A stretch of 42,385 nucleotides of DNA from an uncultured Clostridium sp. (lineage in GTDB: Bacteria; Bacillota; Clostridia; TANB77; CAG-508): NCBI GenBank assembly GCA_947573555.1, contig CANPFO010000007.1, positions 1 to 42,385 of the forward strand, in the 5' to 3' direction. The notes beneath the pieces are model-generated. The model had not been told where the DNA came from and made no database searches. It saw nothing but the letters and a program-made list of their open reading frames with translations. Shown here in pieces: positions 26,106 through 34,941 of the stretch (the first letter of the stretch is position 1; each line of letters opens with the position of its first letter). A program made the translations under genes and the position numbers.

Positions 26106-26648
26106 CTAGTTCTTATAAGAATATTTTGCAACTTCACAGTTTTCTAAGCATAATGGTAATAAAGTTTCTGCATTTGGTATTCCCTCAAAATAACATTTAA
26201 CTGGTATACTAATTCCTCCATGTGCTACTATTAATATATTTTTTCCAGCATATTCGTTTTTAATATTATCTAAAAAATTATATACTCTTCTAAAGAAATC
26301 TTTTATATTTTCTGCTTTATCATATTTTAAATTTTGTTCGTAACTCCAAAAAGCATTAAAATCGAAATCTGTATTAGGCATTCCTTCAAATTCTCCAAAA
26401 TCTCTTTCTGAAACTCTTTCATCTATTACTATTCTAATATTTCGTCCTTGATTAATAATTTCAGCAGTTTGTATGGCTCTCTTTAATGGCGAACACAAAA
26501 TTAAATCTATTCTTTCGTATTTCAAATAATCTCTAGTTGTTTTTGCTTGTTGTATTCCTGTCTTATTTAATTCAATGTCTGCTTTCCCTTGTACTTTTTT
26601 TAATAAGTTCCATTCAGTTTGTCCATGTCTTGTTAATAATATTTCCAT
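26106..26648 (-). CDS. Histidine phosphatase family protein (phosphoglycerate-mutase-like)
   Basis: 180 residues with the catalytic RHG (LLTRHGQTEWNLL), SPLKRAIQTAEII, DERVSERDFGEFEG and the second His in LIVAHGGISIPVKC. Phosphohydrolase rather than a glycolytic mutase is likely from its small size. It is the intact counterpart of the pseudogene at 18615-19148, sharing QxKxDIELNxxGI and the last segment ENCEV. GGAGG lies before the ATG. Confidence 0.9.
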   Translation of the reverse strand: MEILLTRHGQTEWNLLKKVQGKADIELNKTGIQQAKTTRDYLKYERIDLILCSPLKRAIQTAEIINQGRNIRIVIDERVSERDFGEFEGMPNTDFDFNAFWSYEQNLKYDKAENIKDFFRRVYNFLDNIKNEYAGKNILIVAHGGISIPVKCYFEGIPNAETLLPLCLENCEVAKYSYKN

Positions 26649-26674
26649 TTTTCTCCTCCTAATATACTTTGTTT

Positions 26675-26815
26675 TTATCTTTCTATATCTTTTCTATTAT
26701 AATCAAAATCTCCATATTTTGTCCTTGCAAATAATTGATGCATTTGACAATAAATTGTTCCAGGACATCTGTATAATACTTTTTCTATATGTTGTTTTAC
26801 CTGTTCTGAATCCAT
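26675..26815 (-). CDS. Possible small protein between tRNA-Gln and the phosphatase gene
   Basis: From the ATG at 26815 it gives 46 residues (MDSEQVKQHIEKVLYRCPGT..., LFARTKYGDFDYNR), ending 26 bases before the phosphatase start. The frame is open to a TTG at 26878 (67 residues). The composition (Cys, His, aromatic, charged) looks protein-like rather than like an antisense shadow, but no clear ribosome-binding site was found. I do not recognise a family. Confidence 0.4.
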   Translation of the reverse strand: MDSEQVKQHIEKVLYRCPGTIYCQMHQLFARTKYGDFDYNRKDIER

Positions 26816-26903
26816 ACCATTTGTTCTTACCAATTTTCTTTTTTCTTTTAGATTAGCTAGTTTCGTAAAATAAAACAACTAGTCAAATTAACTAGCTGTG
26901 ACG

Positions 26904-26978
26904 TGGCTGGGGCACTGTGATTCGAACACAGGAATGTCGGAGTCAGAGTCCGATGCCTTACCGCTTGGCGATGCCCCA
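26904..26978 (-). tRNA. tRNA-Gln (CUG anticodon)
   Basis: Acceptor arms TGGGGCA and TGCCCCA, discriminator G and an encoded CCA. The anticodon stem TCGGA/TCCGA holds loop CTCTGAC, giving CUG. The T arm has GTTCGAATC. Confidence 0.95.
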
Positions 26979-27007
26979 ATTTAAGTTATTTTATTTATAA
27001 GTCCAAA

Positions 27008-27044
27008 AATGTGTTAATAATTACATTTTTTATATTAACACATT
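27008..27044 (-). terminator. Terminator of the surface-protein operon
   Basis: AATGTGTTAATA (27008-27019) and TATTAACACATT (27033-27044) form a 12-base stem followed on the minus strand by TTTTT, 22 bases past the last gene of the operon. Confidence 0.7.
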
Positions 27045-27065
27045 TTTTATATTTTGTCTATAAAT

Positions 27066-28391
27066 TTATACATCTTTATTCCAAGTGTCTATAATATATT
27101 GTTTTTCAGACTTTGGAACTAATGCGATTCTAAATGCTGACATTGGTTTTGTTTTGCTATACATACATTCTTGTCCATCAGAGCTTGCATTTATCCATCC
27201 AACTCTATCTACAAAAATTTGATATATGATAGAATAATATGAATAATCTTTTAATATCATTTTTAATCCACAAACACCATAAGGGTAATAAACAGCTTTA
27301 TCTGCAGGGATTGGATTATTTCCATTTGTATCTGTGTTCCCCGCCATATTAATCGCTTGCCCTCCAAATTGGAAATACTTTTTACCATCTATTGTAACTA
27401 AATCTTTAGAATTCATTGATTTATAACTATTTTGTGATGGATTATATCCATATTTATATTGTATACCATCTTGCCATTTTCCATAAGTTCCTTCTCCCCA
27501 ATGAGTATAAATATATGAATTTACCTGGATAAAGTCATTATCTACATTTCCACTAAAATTAAATGCAATAGCTTCTGTTTTTAATATTGAATTTCTATCT
27601 ATTGCCTCTTTTCCTGCAATATCATAATTTCCATGTCCATATGTCCAGCCTACTTCTGAATTATGAGAAGCATAAATTAAATTTATATATGTTGCTTTTG
27701 TTATATTAACTTTAATAATTCCTTCATTTCCTGCATAGTCTAAAATCGGAAGTTCATACGAAATATTATTTGTAAATTCCTTTCTCATTTCCAGTTTGTT
27801 TTCAGATAAATTCCATCCTTCTAGTTTTCTTATTTCTTCATTAAGTTTTATAATAGCATTAACTTTTCCTTCTGATATATTTTCTTCTCTTAGAGTTCCA
27901 GTTGGTGCTATATTGTCTATTGTTATATTAGTATCTATTTCTTTCTTGTCGTTTTCTAGCTTTGATGTATCAATAACTGTTCCTTCTATAAATTCTATTT
28001 TTAATTTTCCATTTTCATTTATATTTCTTAATACTATTTTATATGTTTTTTCTTCTTGTGCTTCATTTAACTTTATAAATTGCATATTTTCTAATTGAAC
28101 ATAAGTATTATTAATTTTTATTTTTATATGCTCTTTATCACAAAATACTTTATCTATATTCTTATCTATAAATTTAGCTGTTATTTCTATTGTATGTGTT
28201 TTATTAGCATATTTTTCATATCCTCTATTACTGTTTTCTATTTTTATTATATCTATTATCGGCTTTGTTCTATCTATATTTATATTTGCAATATCGAATT
28301 TATTTTCAATTATATATTTAGCATTTACAATTGTATTCATAAAAATTGCTATTCCAAATATAGCTATGATGCCAATTAATTTTCTTGTCAT
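27066..28391 (-). CDS. Secreted protein with Ig-like region and two ChW-like repeats
   Basis: 441 residues with an N-terminal signal (LIGIIAIFGIAIFMNTIVNA). The first 200 residues are beta-rich and include DNIAPTGTLREE, typical of bacterial Ig-like surface repeats. Two segments then resemble the clostridial hydrophobic W (ChW) repeat: IYASHNSEVGWTYGHGN...KTEAIAFNF and YQIFVDRVGWINASSDGQ...MSAFRIAL. ChW repeats occur in secreted clostridial proteins thought to bind surfaces. No sortase motif or C-terminal anchor is seen. It is the last gene of a four-gene operon, 13 bases after its neighbour. The domain calls are by eye. Confidence 0.65.
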   Translation of the reverse strand: MTRKLIGIIAIFGIAIFMNTIVNAKYIIENKFDIANINIDRTKPIIDIIKIENSNRGYEKYANKTHTIEITAKFIDKNIDKVFCDKEHIKIKINNTYVQLENMQFIKLNEAQEEKTYKIVLRNINENGKLKIEFIEGTVIDTSKLENDKKEIDTNITIDNIAPTGTLREENISEGKVNAIIKLNEEIRKLEGWNLSENKLEMRKEFTNNISYELPILDYAGNEGIIKVNITKATYINLIYASHNSEVGWTYGHGNYDIAGKEAIDRNSILKTEAIAFNFSGNVDNDFIQVNSYIYTHWGEGTYGKWQDGIQYKYGYNPSQNSYKSMNSKDLVTIDGKKYFQFGGQAINMAGNTDTNGNNPIPADKAVYYPYGVCGLKMILKDYSYYSIIYQIFVDRVGWINASSDGQECMYSKTKPMSAFRIALVPKSEKQYIIDTWNKDV

Positions 28392-28404
28392 TTTATCACC
28401 TCTT

Positions 28405-29031
28405 TTAAGTAATTTCTTCTCCTATTGTACATATATTAAATTGATATCTTTTTATATTTTCAGCGTCCTTTGTATCTTGCAAGTCACTTTCTTCATATTT
28501 GCTTTCATATTCCCAATACCAATTAATAGTTATATTTATTTTTTGATTTCTTTGTATATATCCTGTTAAACTATTAGATAGTTCTTCTAATGTATTTGCT
28601 GTTGATAAAAATCTTTCATTTTTAAATGCTATAAAATTTAAGTTTTTTGGTTTTTCATTTAAACTGTAAAATAAAACTTTATAGTTTAAACTATGGTTTG
28701 TATCAAGCAATATGTTAAAACTGCCACTAGTTCCTGGTGCAATCTTTTCGTACACTAATGTATCTTTATTTATAGTCTTTGATAAATCTATAGATTTAAA
28801 ATTCATATTTTTATAGTCTATTCTAAATTTATATACTTGTTTTTCTTTATCATTTTGGTTATTTGTATCGGAATATTTAGTAAAGTTACCATTTGAAAGC
28901 AATTTAAAAAACATAATGTCATCTATTGTTTGAGCATTTGATAAATTCTTGAGAAAAAATATTTTTATGAATAAAATAAGAAGAGTAAAAATTAATATAT
29001 ACTTAAAAATCTTTTTGTGTTTTTGTTTCAT
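28405..29031 (-). CDS. TasA/camelysin-like secreted protein (paralogue 2)
   Basis: 208 residues. An N-terminal hydrophobic segment (YILIFTLLILFIKIFFL) precedes a beta-rich body. KIAPGTSGSFNILLDT, LNEKPKNLNFI, SLTGYIQRNQKINITINWYW and DTKDAENIKRYQFN align with the first gene of the operon (29663-30256), so the two arose by duplication. The signal is not clearly cleavable, so the protein may stay membrane-tethered. Nine bases separate it from the next gene upstream. Confidence 0.65.
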   Translation of the reverse strand: MKQKHKKIFKYILIFTLLILFIKIFFLKNLSNAQTIDDIMFFKLLSNGNFTKYSDTNNQNDKEKQVYKFRIDYKNMNFKSIDLSKTINKDTLVYEKIAPGTSGSFNILLDTNHSLNYKVLFYSLNEKPKNLNFIAFKNERFLSTANTLEELSNSLTGYIQRNQKINITINWYWEYESKYEESDLQDTKDAENIKRYQFNICTIGEEIT

Positions 29032-29040
29032 ATAATCACC

Positions 29041-29610
29041 TTATGCCTTTACTTGTTCAGTATGAACTTTAACTTGTATTTTTTCCATAATATCACTTAT
29101 AGAATTTAATTTATTTTTATCATATTTTATTACAATTTTATATTCTTTATCTTGTTTTTGTAATTTTGAAATTTGCATATATTCTGTTTTATTATTTTTT
29201 AATTCTATTTCTTTTTCTCCTTCATAAAGTTTTATATTTATTGATTCATCCACATTTGATAAAATTTCTATATAATATTTTAAATCAACTTCTGTTATTT
29301 TATTTTGTTCATTATAATTTTTTACTTTAAATACATATGTTCCATAATTGTTTACTGCTGTTATATCTATACTTGGATTATTTTCAACTAATAATATTGG
29401 TTCTGCTATTTGAGCCTTACCATTTATTATTACTTGATCAATTACTTTTGCCATGCTATATCCGCAAAGTAATAACAATATTGTTATTATAACTATTATG
29501 AATGTTGTTATTACTTTTGAAAAGCTTTGATTTTCTTTATTTTCCTTATTTATCTTTCCTTTATTTATTATTGGTAAATTTAAATACTTTATATTTGTTT
29601 TTTTATTCAT
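29041..29610 (-). CDS. Membrane-anchored surface protein of the TasA-like operon
   Basis: 189 residues. A polar cytoplasmic N-terminus of about 30 residues is followed by one transmembrane segment (VITTFIIVIITILLLLCGYS) and the MAKVIDQVIINGKAQIAEPI strand typical of SipW-type substrates, where a YAKY-like motif follows the signal. The rest is beta-rich with KVKNYNEQNKITEVDLKY. Probably a third, divergent relative of its operon neighbours, or an anchoring subunit. Confidence 0.6.
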   Translation of the reverse strand: MNKKTNIKYLNLPIINKGKINKENKENQSFSKVITTFIIVIITILLLLCGYSMAKVIDQVIINGKAQIAEPILLVENNPSIDITAVNNYGTYVFKVKNYNEQNKITEVDLKYYIEILSNVDESINIKLYEGEKEIELKNNKTEYMQISKLQKQDKEYKIVIKYDKNKLNSISDIMEKIQVKVHTEQVKA

Positions 29611-29662
29611 TTTATCCTCCTAATTTAATAGCATTTTCATATTTTTTATATTTCACTAAATA

Positions 29663-30256
29663 CTAATTCTGTGGCATTACTTGAGTTCCTGATACAATTA
29701 CATTAAAGGTATAATTTCTTATTTCCTTTGCATTTTTAGTATCTATTTCATCATTTTGAGCAATTTCATTTTCATTATTTCCTGTTTGATAACTCCATTT
29801 CCAACTTATTGGAATTGTTTTTATTTTATTTTGTTCAGTAGCATTTATTGTTCCTGTTAAATCTCTTTGTAAATTTGTTAAAGAATCATACGTTTTACCA
29901 TTATATATAAATTTTAAATTTATTGGTTTTTCAGATTCATTCTCAAATTTTATTACATAGTCAATACCTACATCTGAATCACTTGCATCTATTTTTATTT
30001 CAAAGCTTCCTTCTGTTCCTGGTGCAATTTTGTTATTCAATACTGTATTATTGTTGATTGTTGATTTTAAAGATATTGTTTGTATTTGTTCTTCTTTTTC
30101 ATTTACTTTAAAATTCCAATTTGCAATATCAGCTGTTCCTTGTCCTGTAACTCTAGACATATATTTGGCATAAGAATGTCCTCCAATAAATGATAATAAA
30201 ATTACAGAAACTGCAACAATAAATAATACTATTTTTTTGGTTTTACTCAATAGCAT
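29663..30256 (-). CDS. TasA/camelysin-like secreted protein (paralogue 1)
   Basis: 197 residues. The signal IVLFIVAVSVILLSFIGGHS is followed by YAKYMSRVTGQGTADIANWN, the characteristic start of mature SipW-dependent TasA/CalY-like proteins. The body contains KIAPGTEGSFEIKID and ENESEKPINLKFIYNG. TasA-type proteins form extracellular fibres in Bacillus biofilms; fibre formation here is inference. GGGAGGA precedes the ATG, which is 15 bases before the next codons of a second possible start. First gene behind a consensus promoter. No SipW-type peptidase gene is in the window. Confidence 0.7.
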   Translation of the reverse strand: MLLSKTKKIVLFIVAVSVILLSFIGGHSYAKYMSRVTGQGTADIANWNFKVNEKEEQIQTISLKSTINNNTVLNNKIAPGTEGSFEIKIDASDSDVGIDYVIKFENESEKPINLKFIYNGKTYDSLTNLQRDLTGTINATEQNKIKTIPISWKWSYQTGNNENEIAQNDEIDTKNAKEIRNYTFNVIVSGTQVMPQN

Positions 30257-30377
30257 TCCTCCCTTTTTTTACTTTTGGTTTTTTGGATTTTTTTCGATTA
30301 AATTTTGATATAAGCAAAGTTCTTTTTAGAACCGCCTTTTGATTTTAAATTTATAAAAAATATGAAAATGTTATTAA

Positions 30378-30406
30378 ATTATAATTCCTAAAACTTATTT
30401 TGTCAA
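30378..30406 (-). promoter_or_regulatory. Perfect-consensus promoter of the TasA-like operon
   Basis: TTGACA (30406-30401), 17 bases, TATAAT (30383-30378) on the minus strand. A leader of about 110 bases follows with a small hairpin on GGTTCT/AGAAC that may be a family C remnant. In the rest of 30257-30673 I see only an AT-rich inverted repeat at 30445-30478. Confidence 0.85.
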
Positions 30407-30673
30407 CAAAAACATTTCGACAAAAACTGACAATGCAATATGTTATTTTTTATTTTCGCAATGAAAAATAAAAATAATTATATAAATATTCAAAATTTTC
30501 GTTCTTTAATTCATTTAGATAAAAGATATTTTAATCTTACATATTCACTATAATTGTTTGAAATGAATAAGTTATCAAGTCGAACTCATTTTTTCATATT
30601 AATATAATTATTTTTATTTTCAAAAGAAAACTCTCTAAACTTCTTATACTAGAAAATACATTATATAGAAATA

Positions 30674-31060
30674 TCACTTTTTGTTAACTCCTATAATTCC
30701 TCCTAAAATTCCAAATATTATACTTACCACTATCATTATTATTGATTGAACATTCAATGAAAATCTCCAATTTAAAATACTAGATATAAGATATATTATT
30801 AATATGTATGCTCCTCCTATTATTCCGCCATTTATTAATCCATTTTTTCTTATTTTTGCATTACCAATTGAACTTCCTATTAATATGCTTATTGCTGTTA
30901 ATATCATTATTACTGGATTAATTACATTCTCTTGTATATTTGTATATGTTAAAATTGTTGAAAATATTATTAAAGCAATTACTGTAAATATTAGTGAAAC
31001 TAATACTCCCATAAATATATTTTTTATTGTATTATTTTCGTCGCATTTAATATTTTGCAT
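30674..31060 (-). CDS. TIGR04086-family membrane protein
   Basis: 128 residues, four transmembrane segments. The second half has NGLINGGIIGGAYILIIYLI and FGILGGIIGVNKK, matching the TIGR04086/YrzE-type glycine-rich membrane proteins of sporulating Firmicutes, whose function is unknown. GGAGGA precedes the ATG. It ends in TGA, one of the few UGA stops here. It is divergent from the tRNA-His promoter. Confidence 0.8.
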   Translation of the reverse strand: MQNIKCDENNTIKNIFMGVLVSLIFTVIALIIFSTILTYTNIQENVINPVIMILTAISILIGSSIGNAKIRKNGLINGGIIGGAYILIIYLISSILNWRFSLNVQSIIMIVVSIIFGILGGIIGVNKK

Positions 31061-31134
31061 ATTCTCCTCCTTAAAATTATTAATACATTATATTAATTTT
31101 TGTAATAAATATTCGTTATTTTTTTAAAATAGTA

Positions 31135-31164
31135 TTGACAAACTGTAAGTAAATGAGTTAAAAT
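31135..31164 (+). promoter_or_regulatory. Promoter of the tRNA-His/tRNA-Gln pair
   Basis: TTGACA at 31135-31140, an 18-base spacer and TAAAAT at 31159-31164, about 30 bases before tRNA-His. Confidence 0.7.
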
Positions 31165-31199
31165 ATAAAGGCGTTAGGAAAATGAGCCTAATAGACCAT

Positions 31200-31277
31200 G
31201 GTGGATGTAGCGCAGTTGGTTAGAGCGCCAGTTTGTGGCACTGGAGGCCGTGGGTTCGAGTCCCATCTTCCACCCCA
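31200..31277 (+). tRNA. tRNA-His (GUG anticodon)
   Basis: Anticodon stem CCAGT/ACTGG with loop TTGTGGC, anticodon GUG. The 5' extra G (31200) faces the discriminator C, the hallmark of tRNA-His. T arm GGTTCGAGTCC and encoded CCA. The acceptor has one T:T mismatch. Confidence 0.95.
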
Positions 31278-31299
31278 TATTATATTTGAATATTTATAT

Positions 31300-31374
31300 T
31301 GGACTGTAGCCAAGCGGTAAGGCACCAGACTTTGACTCTGGCATGCGCTAGTTCGAATCTAGCCAGTCCAGCCA
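31300..31374 (+). tRNA. tRNA-Gln (UUG anticodon)
   Basis: Acceptor TGGACTG paired with CAGTCCA, discriminator G, encoded CCA. Anticodon loop CTTTGAC gives UUG. Close in sequence to tRNA-Gln(CUG) at 26904-26978, so both glutamine isoacceptors lie within 5 kb. Confidence 0.95.
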
Positions 31375-31433
31375 TAAAAAAATTATCTATATAAATTTAT
31401 TTTTCTAATGAGTTTATATATGATAATTTTTTA
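31375..31433 (+). terminator. Terminator after the tRNA pair
   Basis: AAAAAATTATC plus TATATAAA pairs with TTTATATA plus GATAATTTTTT around a T-rich loop, with a U-rich tail. It is AT-only but long, and lies directly behind the CCA of tRNA-Gln. Confidence 0.6.
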
Positions 31434-31523
31434 TTTTATCAAAAAGAATTATTTGAATGAAACAATAAAAAAGAATTAGAAAGATAAAAAGAAATTTCAA
31501 AATATTATAAAAGGACTGATAAA

Positions 31524-33878
31524 ATGAATAATTATCTAGAAAAACTAGAATACAATAAAATACTAAATAAACTATCAAATTATGCAATAACATATTTAGG
31601 AAAAGAACTATGTTTAAACCTTACACCTTGTGACAATAAGGAACAAGTTGAAGATTTATTAAAAGAAACTGAGCAAGCAGTAAATATCTTATTTAGATGT
31701 TCTACTCCTCCTATATCTGAAATTGCAGATAATACAATAAATTTAAAAGCAATAGAATCATATAGAACTCTATCAATTAAATCTATTTTAGAATTAACTC
31801 AGATTCTTATAATTTCTAAAGATTTGAAAAAATTTTTTTATACTGATTATATAGATATAAATGAATTCTCTAATTTAGATAGTATCTTCTCCCAATTATA
31901 TTCAAATGATTCTATTATTGATAAAATTTCAAATAGTATAATAGATGAAAATAATATAGATGACAATGCATCTAAAGATTTATTAAGAATTAGAAGAAAA
32001 CAAAAAAGTATGGAACAGGACATAAAATCAAAATTAAATTCCCTTATCCATTCTTCAACATACTCAAAATATATGCAAGAAACTGTTGTTACTATTAGAA
32101 ATAATAGATATGTAGTTCCTGTAAAAGATGAATTTACAAGCCAAATAAAAGGTTTCATTCATGATGTTTCAAGCTCTGGCTCTACAGTTTTTATTGAACC
32201 AATGGCCATCTTTGAATTAAATAATCAACTTTCAAATCTAAAGATTGAAGAAAACTTAGAAATTGAAAAAATATTACAAGATTTAAGTAAATTATTCTTT
32301 CCATATGTAGAAGAGTTAAAAGAAGATATAAACTGTATATCCAAATTAGATTTTATATTTGCTAAAGCCAAATATTCTAATAGTTTAAAAGGTATAACTC
32401 CAAAAATAAATGCTGATAAAAAAGTCATTTTAATAGATGCAAAACACCCTTTACTTGACCAAAGTATAGCTGTTCCAATATCTCTTACACTAGGAGACAA
32501 TCTTAATACTTTAGTAATAACTGGTCCTAACACTGGTGGTAAAACTGTAAGCCTTAAAACAATTGGACTTTTAACAGCAATGGCTTGTAGTGGACTTAAT
32601 ATTCCCGCAAATGAAAAAACATCTATTTTTGTTTTTGATAAAATATTTGCAGATATTGGTGATGACCAAAGCATTTCAGATTCACTTAGTACTTTTTCAT
32701 CTCATATGAAAAATATTGTTGATATTATAACTAATTCTAGTAATAATTCACTAATTTTAGTTGATGAACTAGGTTCTGGAACAGACCCTATTGAAGGTGC
32801 AGCTCTTGCAATAAGTATTTTAGATTATTTTAAAACAAAAAACTGTCTAACAGTGGCTACAACACACTATCAAGAATTAAAGAAATATGCTTTAATTACA
32901 GATGGATTTGAAAATGCTTCTGTTGAGTTTGATATTAACACTTTGTCCCCTACTTATCGTCTTTTGGTTGGTGTCCCTGGAAAAAGTAATGCATTTGAAA
33001 TTAGTAAAAAGCTTGGATTACTTGATACTATAATTTATGATGCAAAATCAATTTTAAATAATAATGATGTTAACTTTGAAGAAATTTTAAAAAGTATTTA
33101 TGATAATAAGTCAAAAATTGAAAATGAAAAATTGGAAATATCTAAAGAGCTAGAAAATGTATCTAGTTTAAGGAAATCTTTAGAAAAAGATAATTCTAAG
33201 TTGTTACAGCAAGAAAAAGAAATTATTAATAACGCAAAAATAGAGGCAAGAAATATTTTGTTAAATGCTAAAGATGAGGCTAATGAAATCATATCAAAAA
33301 TGAATTCTATTTCAAATTCTAATGCTGAATTAAATAATTTTAGGAATAAGTTAAATCAAGATATAAAAAATTTATCTATTACTTCTAATAATGATGATAA
33401 AATTTCTAAAGATCTGTTAGATAAAGAAGAAATAACACCTAATTTAGAGGTATTTATAACAACTTTAGGACAAAATGGTATTGTTTTATCTAATGTTTCT
33501 AAATCTAATGAAGTTCAAGTTCAAGTTGGTAGCATGAAAATGAATATAAATATAAAATATTTGGAAAAAGTTAAAACTATTTCTAAAACTAATAATTCTG
33601 TTGCTTCTTATAATAGTATTTCTAAAACCAAAACTGCTAAATCTGAAATAAATGTTATCGGTCTTAATGTAGATGAAGCACTATTTGTAGTTGATAAATT
33701 TTTAGATGATAGTTACTTAGCTAAACTTCAAACTGTAAGAATTGTTCATGGTAAAGGAACTGGTAAACTTAGAGAAGGTATTCAAAAGTTTCTAAAAACT
33801 AATTCTCATGTTGACTCTTTTAGAGTAGGTACTTTTGGTGAAGGTGAAATGGGCGTTACTGTTGTTACTTTAAAATAG
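31524..33878 (+). CDS. mutS2: Endonuclease MutS2 (ribosome-rescue/anti-recombination ATPase)
   Basis: 784 residues. The MutS-like core with Walker A TGPNTGGKTVSLKTIG (about 332-347), Walker B LVDELGSGTDPIEGAALA and the TTHYQELKKYA segment is followed by a long charged coiled coil (about 515-630), a KOW-like insert and the C-terminal Smr domain (GLNVDEALFVVDKFLDD, VRIVHGKGTGKLREGI). The mismatch-recognition domain of MutS is absent, as expected for MutS2. It acts on recombination intermediates and, in Bacillus, splits collided ribosomes. AAAGGA lies before the ATG. The stop codon lies inside the edge of the long palindrome that follows. Confidence 0.96.
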   Translation: MNNYLEKLEYNKILNKLSNYAITYLGKELCLNLTPCDNKEQVEDLLKETEQAVNILFRCSTPPISEIADNTINLKAIESYRTLSIKSILELTQILIISKDLKKFFYTDYIDINEFSNLDSIFSQLYSNDSIIDKISNSIIDENNIDDNASKDLLRIRRKQKSMEQDIKSKLNSLIHSSTYSKYMQETVVTIRNNRYVVPVKDEFTSQIKGFIHDVSSSGSTVFIEPMAIFELNNQLSNLKIEENLEIEKILQDLSKLFFPYVEELKEDINCISKLDFIFAKAKYSNSLKGITPKINADKKVILIDAKHPLLDQSIAVPISLTLGDNLNTLVITGPNTGGKTVSLKTIGLLTAMACSGLNIPANEKTSIFVFDKIFADIGDDQSISDSLSTFSSHMKNIVDIITNSSNNSLILVDELGSGTDPIEGAALAISILDYFKTKNCLTVATTHYQELKKYALITDGFENASVEFDINTLSPTYRLLVGVPGKSNAFEISKKLGLLDTIIYDAKSILNNNDVNFEEILKSIYDNKSKIENEKLEISKELENVSSLRKSLEKDNSKLLQQEKEIINNAKIEARNILLNAKDEANEIISKMNSISNSNAELNNFRNKLNQDIKNLSITSNNDDKISKDLLDKEEITPNLEVFITTLGQNGIVLSNVSKSNEVQVQVGSMKMNINIKYLEKVKTISKTNNSVASYNSISKTKTAKSEINVIGLNVDEALFVVDKFLDDSYLAKLQTVRIVHGKGTGKLREGIQKFLKTNSHVDSFRVGTFGEGEMGVTVVTLK

Positions 33879-34400
33879 GTGTAAAGAGTGACGTTCCTTA
33901 AAAGCTACCGAAATAAGGGACTACGGGCAATTGGTTAATCCTCTATTCCAATTTTTTCATACATATTTGCCCAACCTTTTATTATATAAAATATATATGG
34001 TAATTTGTTCATTCCACTCAAAAAGAAGTTGTAATATAAGAAGCCAGAGCCTCTTTCACTCAGGCTAAAAAGCTATATTATATTCCTTTTAAATTGAACA
34101 ACGAATGTGCCCTGAAAGAGATGTAGAAGTTCTTAATTTGATTTAGAACTTCTAATCTATGTAGGAAACCGAGTTGTGAAATGAAAAAGGAATATAATAT
34201 AGCTTTTTCCCGTGAACATTCCTCAACTTCTTATATAACAACTTCTATTTTTCATTCCAATCAAGCATTACCATATATATTTTATATAATAAAAGGTTGG
34301 GCAAATATGTATGAAAAAATGGGAATAGAGGATTAATCAATTGCCCTTAGTCCCTTATTTCGGTAGATTTTAAAGATCGTCACTCTTTCCCCCTATTTTA
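33871..34400. repeat. 530-bp imperfect palindrome between mutS2 and dCMP deaminase
   Basis: The outer arms (about 120 bases each; left from TTAAAATAGG, both with GTGACG, CTACCGAAATAAGGGACTA and TACATATTTGCCCAACC) are about 90% complementary. The pairing resumes further in at AAAAAGCTATATTATATTCC and ends in a hairpin TAGAAGTTCT/AGAACTTCTA. Unpaired patches between contain local pairs (CTCTTTCA with TGAAAGAG). The gap separates convergent genes. The outermost bases overlap the ends of both reading frames. There is no ORF of note inside. Confidence 0.88.
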
Positions 34401-34885
34401 ATCTCTCTATTCAAACTTATTTTTTTATATTTAACGCCACAACTATCAAATAATCTTCTAGAAGCTATATTATTCTCTGACATCGCATATTTATCTGATA
34501 AATAAATAACCTCTTTTATTCCAGATTGAATAATAATTTTCGCACACTCATTACAAGGAAATAAATCTACATATATTTTTGCATTTTCTAAATCCTTTTT
34601 ACTTCCCCTATAATTCAAAATCGCATTCAATTCAGCATGACATACATATGGGTATTTTGTATCTAAATTTTCTCCTTCTCTTGACCATGGAAATTGATCA
34701 TCACTAAATCCATTTGGAGCTCCATTATATCCTATTGATAAAATTCTATTATCTTGACTTACAATACATGCACCTACTTGTGTTGATGGATCTTTGCTTC
34801 TCATAGCAGATAGCTTTGCTATTGCCATAAAATATTCTTCCCAGCTTATATAATCTGCCCTTTTCTTACTTAAATTATTATCCAT
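34370..34885 (-). CDS. dCMP deaminase (ComEB-type cytidine/deoxycytidylate deaminase)
   Basis: Zinc enzyme converting dCMP to dUMP, the substrate of the thymidylate synthase encoded 2.7 kb upstream. 171 residues: CHAELNAIL (82-90, His ligand and proton-shuttling Glu) and PCNECAKII (110-118, two Cys ligands), plus STQVGACIV and [10 protein letters not shown]. The last residues ([10 protein letters not shown]) and stop are encoded by the arm of the 530-bp palindrome, so the original tail may have been overwritten. GGAGGA lies before the ATG. Confidence 0.93.
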   Translation of the reverse strand: MDNNLSKKRADYISWEEYFMAIAKLSAMRSKDPSTQVGACIVSQDNRILSIGYNGAPNGFSDDQFPWSREGENLDTKYPYVCHAELNAILNYRGSKKDLENAKIYVDLFPCNECAKIIIQSGIKEVIYLSDKYAMSENNIASRRLFDSCGVKYKKISLNREIKIGGKSDDL

Positions 34886-34941
34886 ATAATTTCCTCCTTA
34901 TATGGATTATAATACTATATAATTTTATAAATATCAACACT

